Of a stretch of 7,705 nucleotides of DNA, positions 6,760-7,705 are shown in pieces. The position numbers and the translations under genes were made by a program. The first letter of the stretch is position 1. Each line of letters begins with the position of its first letter. The notes beneath the pieces were generated by a model. The model did no database searches. It saw only the letters and a list, made by a program, of their open reading frames with translations, and was not told where the DNA came from. Source of the DNA: Anaerolineae bacterium (GTDB lineage: Bacteria > Chloroflexota > Anaerolineae > DRVO01); the NCBI GenBank assembly GCA_012719195.1, contig JAAYAV010000237.1, positions 1-7,705 on the forward strand, written 5' to 3'.

Positions 6760-6791
6760 CAGTGGCCTTCCGTACTGCGTAGCGCAGGCGG

Positions 6792-6820
6792 ATGCTAGCA
6801 CAGGCATGGAGGGGCGGCAA
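6792..6820 (-). promoter_or_regulatory. Putative promoter of the leftward (Gfo/Idh) operon
   Basis: On the minus strand TTGCCG (6815-6820) and TAGCAT (6792-6797) are separated by exactly 17 nt. TGC before TAGCAT gives an extended -10. Each hexamer matches four of six consensus bases. Predicted initiation is near 6785, giving a leader of about 39 nt that includes the AGGAGG. The -35 box is only 6 nt from the -35 box of the divergent pyrB promoter. Confidence 0.5.
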
Positions 6821-6826
6821 GGGCAT

Positions 6827-6855
6827 TTGACCATCGCCCAGCGGCATCATATACT
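6827..6855 (+). promoter_or_regulatory. Putative sigma70-type promoter of pyrB
   Basis: TTGACC (6827-6832) and TATACT (6850-6855) are separated by 17 bp. Each hexamer matches five of six consensus bases, the best promoter in the window. Predicted start of transcription is near 6862, leaving a leader of about 155 nt before pyrB. That is much longer than a ribosome site needs, and the leader contains an intrinsic terminator. Confidence 0.65.
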
Positions 6856-6882
6856 GGCCGGCAAGCAACCGGAGTCGGACAG

Positions 6883-7014
6883 GTGGTGTTGGCTAGACCG
6901 CTACAACGGCTATCGCGTGGATCGACCGACGTGCCGGCTCTTTCCTTTGGGGGTCTGTCCCAAAGGTTTTTTTGTGCCACCATGCCGGCGCCAGACGATG
7001 TGAAGTGGAGGTAA
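6883..7014 (+). CDS. Putative pyrB leader peptide (43 codons)
   Basis: An open frame starts with GTG GTG TTG at 6883 and ends with TAA at 7012-7014. It is the only frame that spans the leader from near the predicted transcript start to pyrB. GGAG (6871-6874) lies 8 nt before the GTG. The terminator is inside the frame: its T-run (6967-6973) is read as Phe-Phe and the first base of Cys. The TAA shares a base with ATG 7014 and is 2 nt from ATG 7017, so termination could feed reinitiation at pyrB. The peptide is basic and shows no recognisable domain. In E. coli a leader peptide of nearly the same length (PyrL, 44 residues, from memory) spans the pyrBI attenuator; the same role is inferred here. 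It could also be a chance open frame in GC-rich DNA. Confidence 0.45.
   Translation: MVLARPLQRLSRGSTDVPALSFGGLSQRFFCATMPAPDDVKWR
6944..6973 (+). terminator. Intrinsic terminator in the pyrB leader (putative attenuator)
   Basis: CCTTTGGG (6944-6951) pairs perfectly with CCCAAAGG (6959-6966) around a 7-nt loop, which a G-U pair could shorten to 5 nt. Seven T follow directly (6967-6973). A pyrimidine-rich run (6938-6948) precedes the stem. On the plus strand this is a textbook Rho-independent terminator. It sits about 80 nt into the predicted pyrB transcript and 43 nt before ATG 7017. Because no upstream plus-strand gene is visible between the promoter and the hairpin, it is best read as an attenuator. 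I found no upstream segment complementary to its 5' arm that could act as a classical antiterminator. Confidence 0.75.
7007..7011 (+). promoter_or_regulatory. Ribosome binding site that decides the pyrB start
   Basis: GGAGG lies only 2 nt from ATG 7014 but 5 nt from ATG 7017. Of the tandem ATG ATG pair, the second is therefore the better start. The site is inside the last codons of the putative leader frame (TGG AGG TAA). Confidence 0.7.
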
Positions 7015-7016
7015 TG

Positions 7017-7705
7017 ATGGGTAACCCACTTGCCGGTAGAGACATCATCGAGATCCCGGCCCTGAGCCGCGCCGAGATCGACCTGATCCTGTCCACCTCG
7101 CGTGATCTGGAAGCCCGGCTCGAGCGCGACAGACGCCTGGACCTGCTCCAGGACTACATCCTGGCGACGCTCTTCTACGAGCCCAGCACCCGAACACGCC
7201 TCTCCTTTGAGGCCGCCATGCACCGCCTCAGCGGGCGCGTGGTGAGCGTCTCGGAGGTGACCAGCAGCTCGGTGGCCAAGGGCGAGTCCATCGACGACAC
7301 CGTGCGCACCATCGAGCAGTACGCCGACGTCATAGTCATGCGCCACCCGGAATCCGGCGCCGCCCAAGTGGCCGCCGACGCCATGAGCGTCCCCCTGATC
7401 AACGCCGGCGACGGCAGCCGAAATCACCCCACTCAGGCCCTGCTCGACCTCTACACCATCGAGAAGGAAAGGGGCGGCATCGACGGGCGCACCATCGCGC
7501 TGGTCGGAGACCTCAAGTACGGGCGCACCAGCCACTCGCTGGCCGAGGCCTTGGTACACTACCAGGCCCGCCTCCTGCTCGTTTCGCCCAGCGAACTGCG
7601 CATGCCGGAGCGCATACGGGAGCGCCTCAGCGAGCATGGCGTGCACTACCGCGAAACTGAATCCATCGAGGACGCCATGCGCGAGGCGGACGTCCTCTAT
7701 GTCAC
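7017..7705 (+). CDS. pyrB: Aspartate carbamoyltransferase catalytic chain, 3' end outside window
   Basis: The first 229 codons of PyrB, which condenses carbamoyl phosphate and aspartate to N-carbamoyl-L-aspartate, the committed step of pyrimidine synthesis. Diagnostic motifs in order: FYEPSTRTR (53-61, carbamoyl phosphate binding); the SSVAKGES loop with Lys88 contributed to the neighbouring active site; MRHPESGA with Arg109 (108-115); GDGSRNHPTQALLD with His137 and Gln140 (131-144); and DLKYGRTSHS with Arg170 (165-174). HPTQ and DLKYGRT separate it from ornithine carbamoyltransferase. About 75-80 residues, including the aspartate-binding loop near the C-terminus, lie beyond the window. Start: the second of two adjacent ATGs, by spacing to GGAGG. 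Regulation: own promoter at 6827-6855 and a putative attenuator at 6944-6973. Whether a regulatory-chain gene (pyrI) or pyrC follows cannot be seen. Confidence 0.95.
   Translation, partial: MGNPLAGRDIIEIPALSRAEIDLILSTSRDLEARLERDRRLDLLQDYILATLFYEPSTRTRLSFEAAMHRLSGRVVSVSEVTSSSVAKGESIDDTVRTIEQYADVIVMRHPESGAAQVAADAMSVPLINAGDGSRNHPTQALLDLYTIEKERGGIDGRTIALVGDLKYGRTSHSLAEALVHYQARLLLVSPSELRMPERIRERLSEHGVHYRETESIEDAMREADVLYV

Noticed and set aside
5919..6782. A 287-codon open frame on the plus strand opposite the Gfo/Idh gene
   Set aside because: Antisense shadow of a gene with clear family motifs (GAGAMA, EKP, D..H). The translated product is rich in His, Arg and Gly and matches nothing I recognise.
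6806..7003. A 65-codon plus-strand frame across the pyrB promoter region
   Set aside because: It begins upstream of the -35 box and so would not be on the predicted transcript. The 43-codon frame from 6883 fits the leader better.
6862..7016. T-box or PyrR-binding RNA in the pyrB leader
   Set aside because: I see no T-box sequence (AGGGTGGNACCGCG-like) and no PyrR-type conserved loop (GAGAGG-like). A degenerate PyrR element cannot be fully excluded by eye.
6795..7646. A 283-codon open frame on the minus strand opposite pyrB
   Set aside because: It lies antisense to the unmistakable PyrB reading frame, has no recognisable motifs, and is the kind of long antisense frame expected in GC-rich coding DNA. 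It would also cover both promoters and the terminator.

Overview
The window is GC-rich, densely packed bacterial DNA with two blocks read in opposite directions from one intergenic region (about 6747-7016). Several starts are GTG or TTG, and all the enzymes are of metabolic families. I infer a free-living, high-GC, possibly anaerobic bacterium. The lipoprotein with repeated FxLYD-like domains, the sugar-type Gfo/Idh plus hydroxyacid dehydrogenase pair and the three-part GlpA-like operon would fit Chloroflexota (Anaerolineae-like), but no marker in the window proves this.

Leftward block, in order of transcription: a Gfo/Idh/MocA oxidoreductase (6746-5784); a D-2-hydroxyacid dehydrogenase-family protein (5772-4768) 11 nt behind it; a 101-nt gap; then three tightly coupled genes: a GlpA-like FAD dehydrogenase with a C-terminal BFD-type iron-sulfur domain (about 4666-3167), an FAD/NAD-linked disulfide-reductase-fold oxidoreductase (3170-1914) and a small four-cysteine DUF1667 protein (1917-1540). 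Both junctions inside this trio are GTGA overlaps. After a 169-nt gap with its own putative promoter comes a lipoprotein gene (1370 to beyond the left edge) built from a duplicated 213-residue module.

Rightward block: pyrB, the aspartate carbamoyltransferase catalytic chain (7017 to beyond the right edge). Ahead of it lie a good sigma70-type promoter (TTGACC, 17 bp, TATACT) and a leader of about 155 nt. The leader holds a strong intrinsic terminator (8-bp perfect stem plus seven T) embedded in a 43-codon open frame whose stop overlaps the pyrB start region. This resembles the translation-coupled attenuator of the enterobacterial pyrBI operon and is the most interesting item here.

Together, the leftward genes look like a redox module that oxidises a hydroxylated substrate (glycerol 3-phosphate or another polyol or sugar-acid derivative) and passes electrons through FAD and Fe-S centres to NAD or another carrier. 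The exact substrate cannot be read from the sequence. I found no tRNA, rRNA, CRISPR array, insertion sequence or other mobile element. No gene-free stretch exceeds 300 bases.
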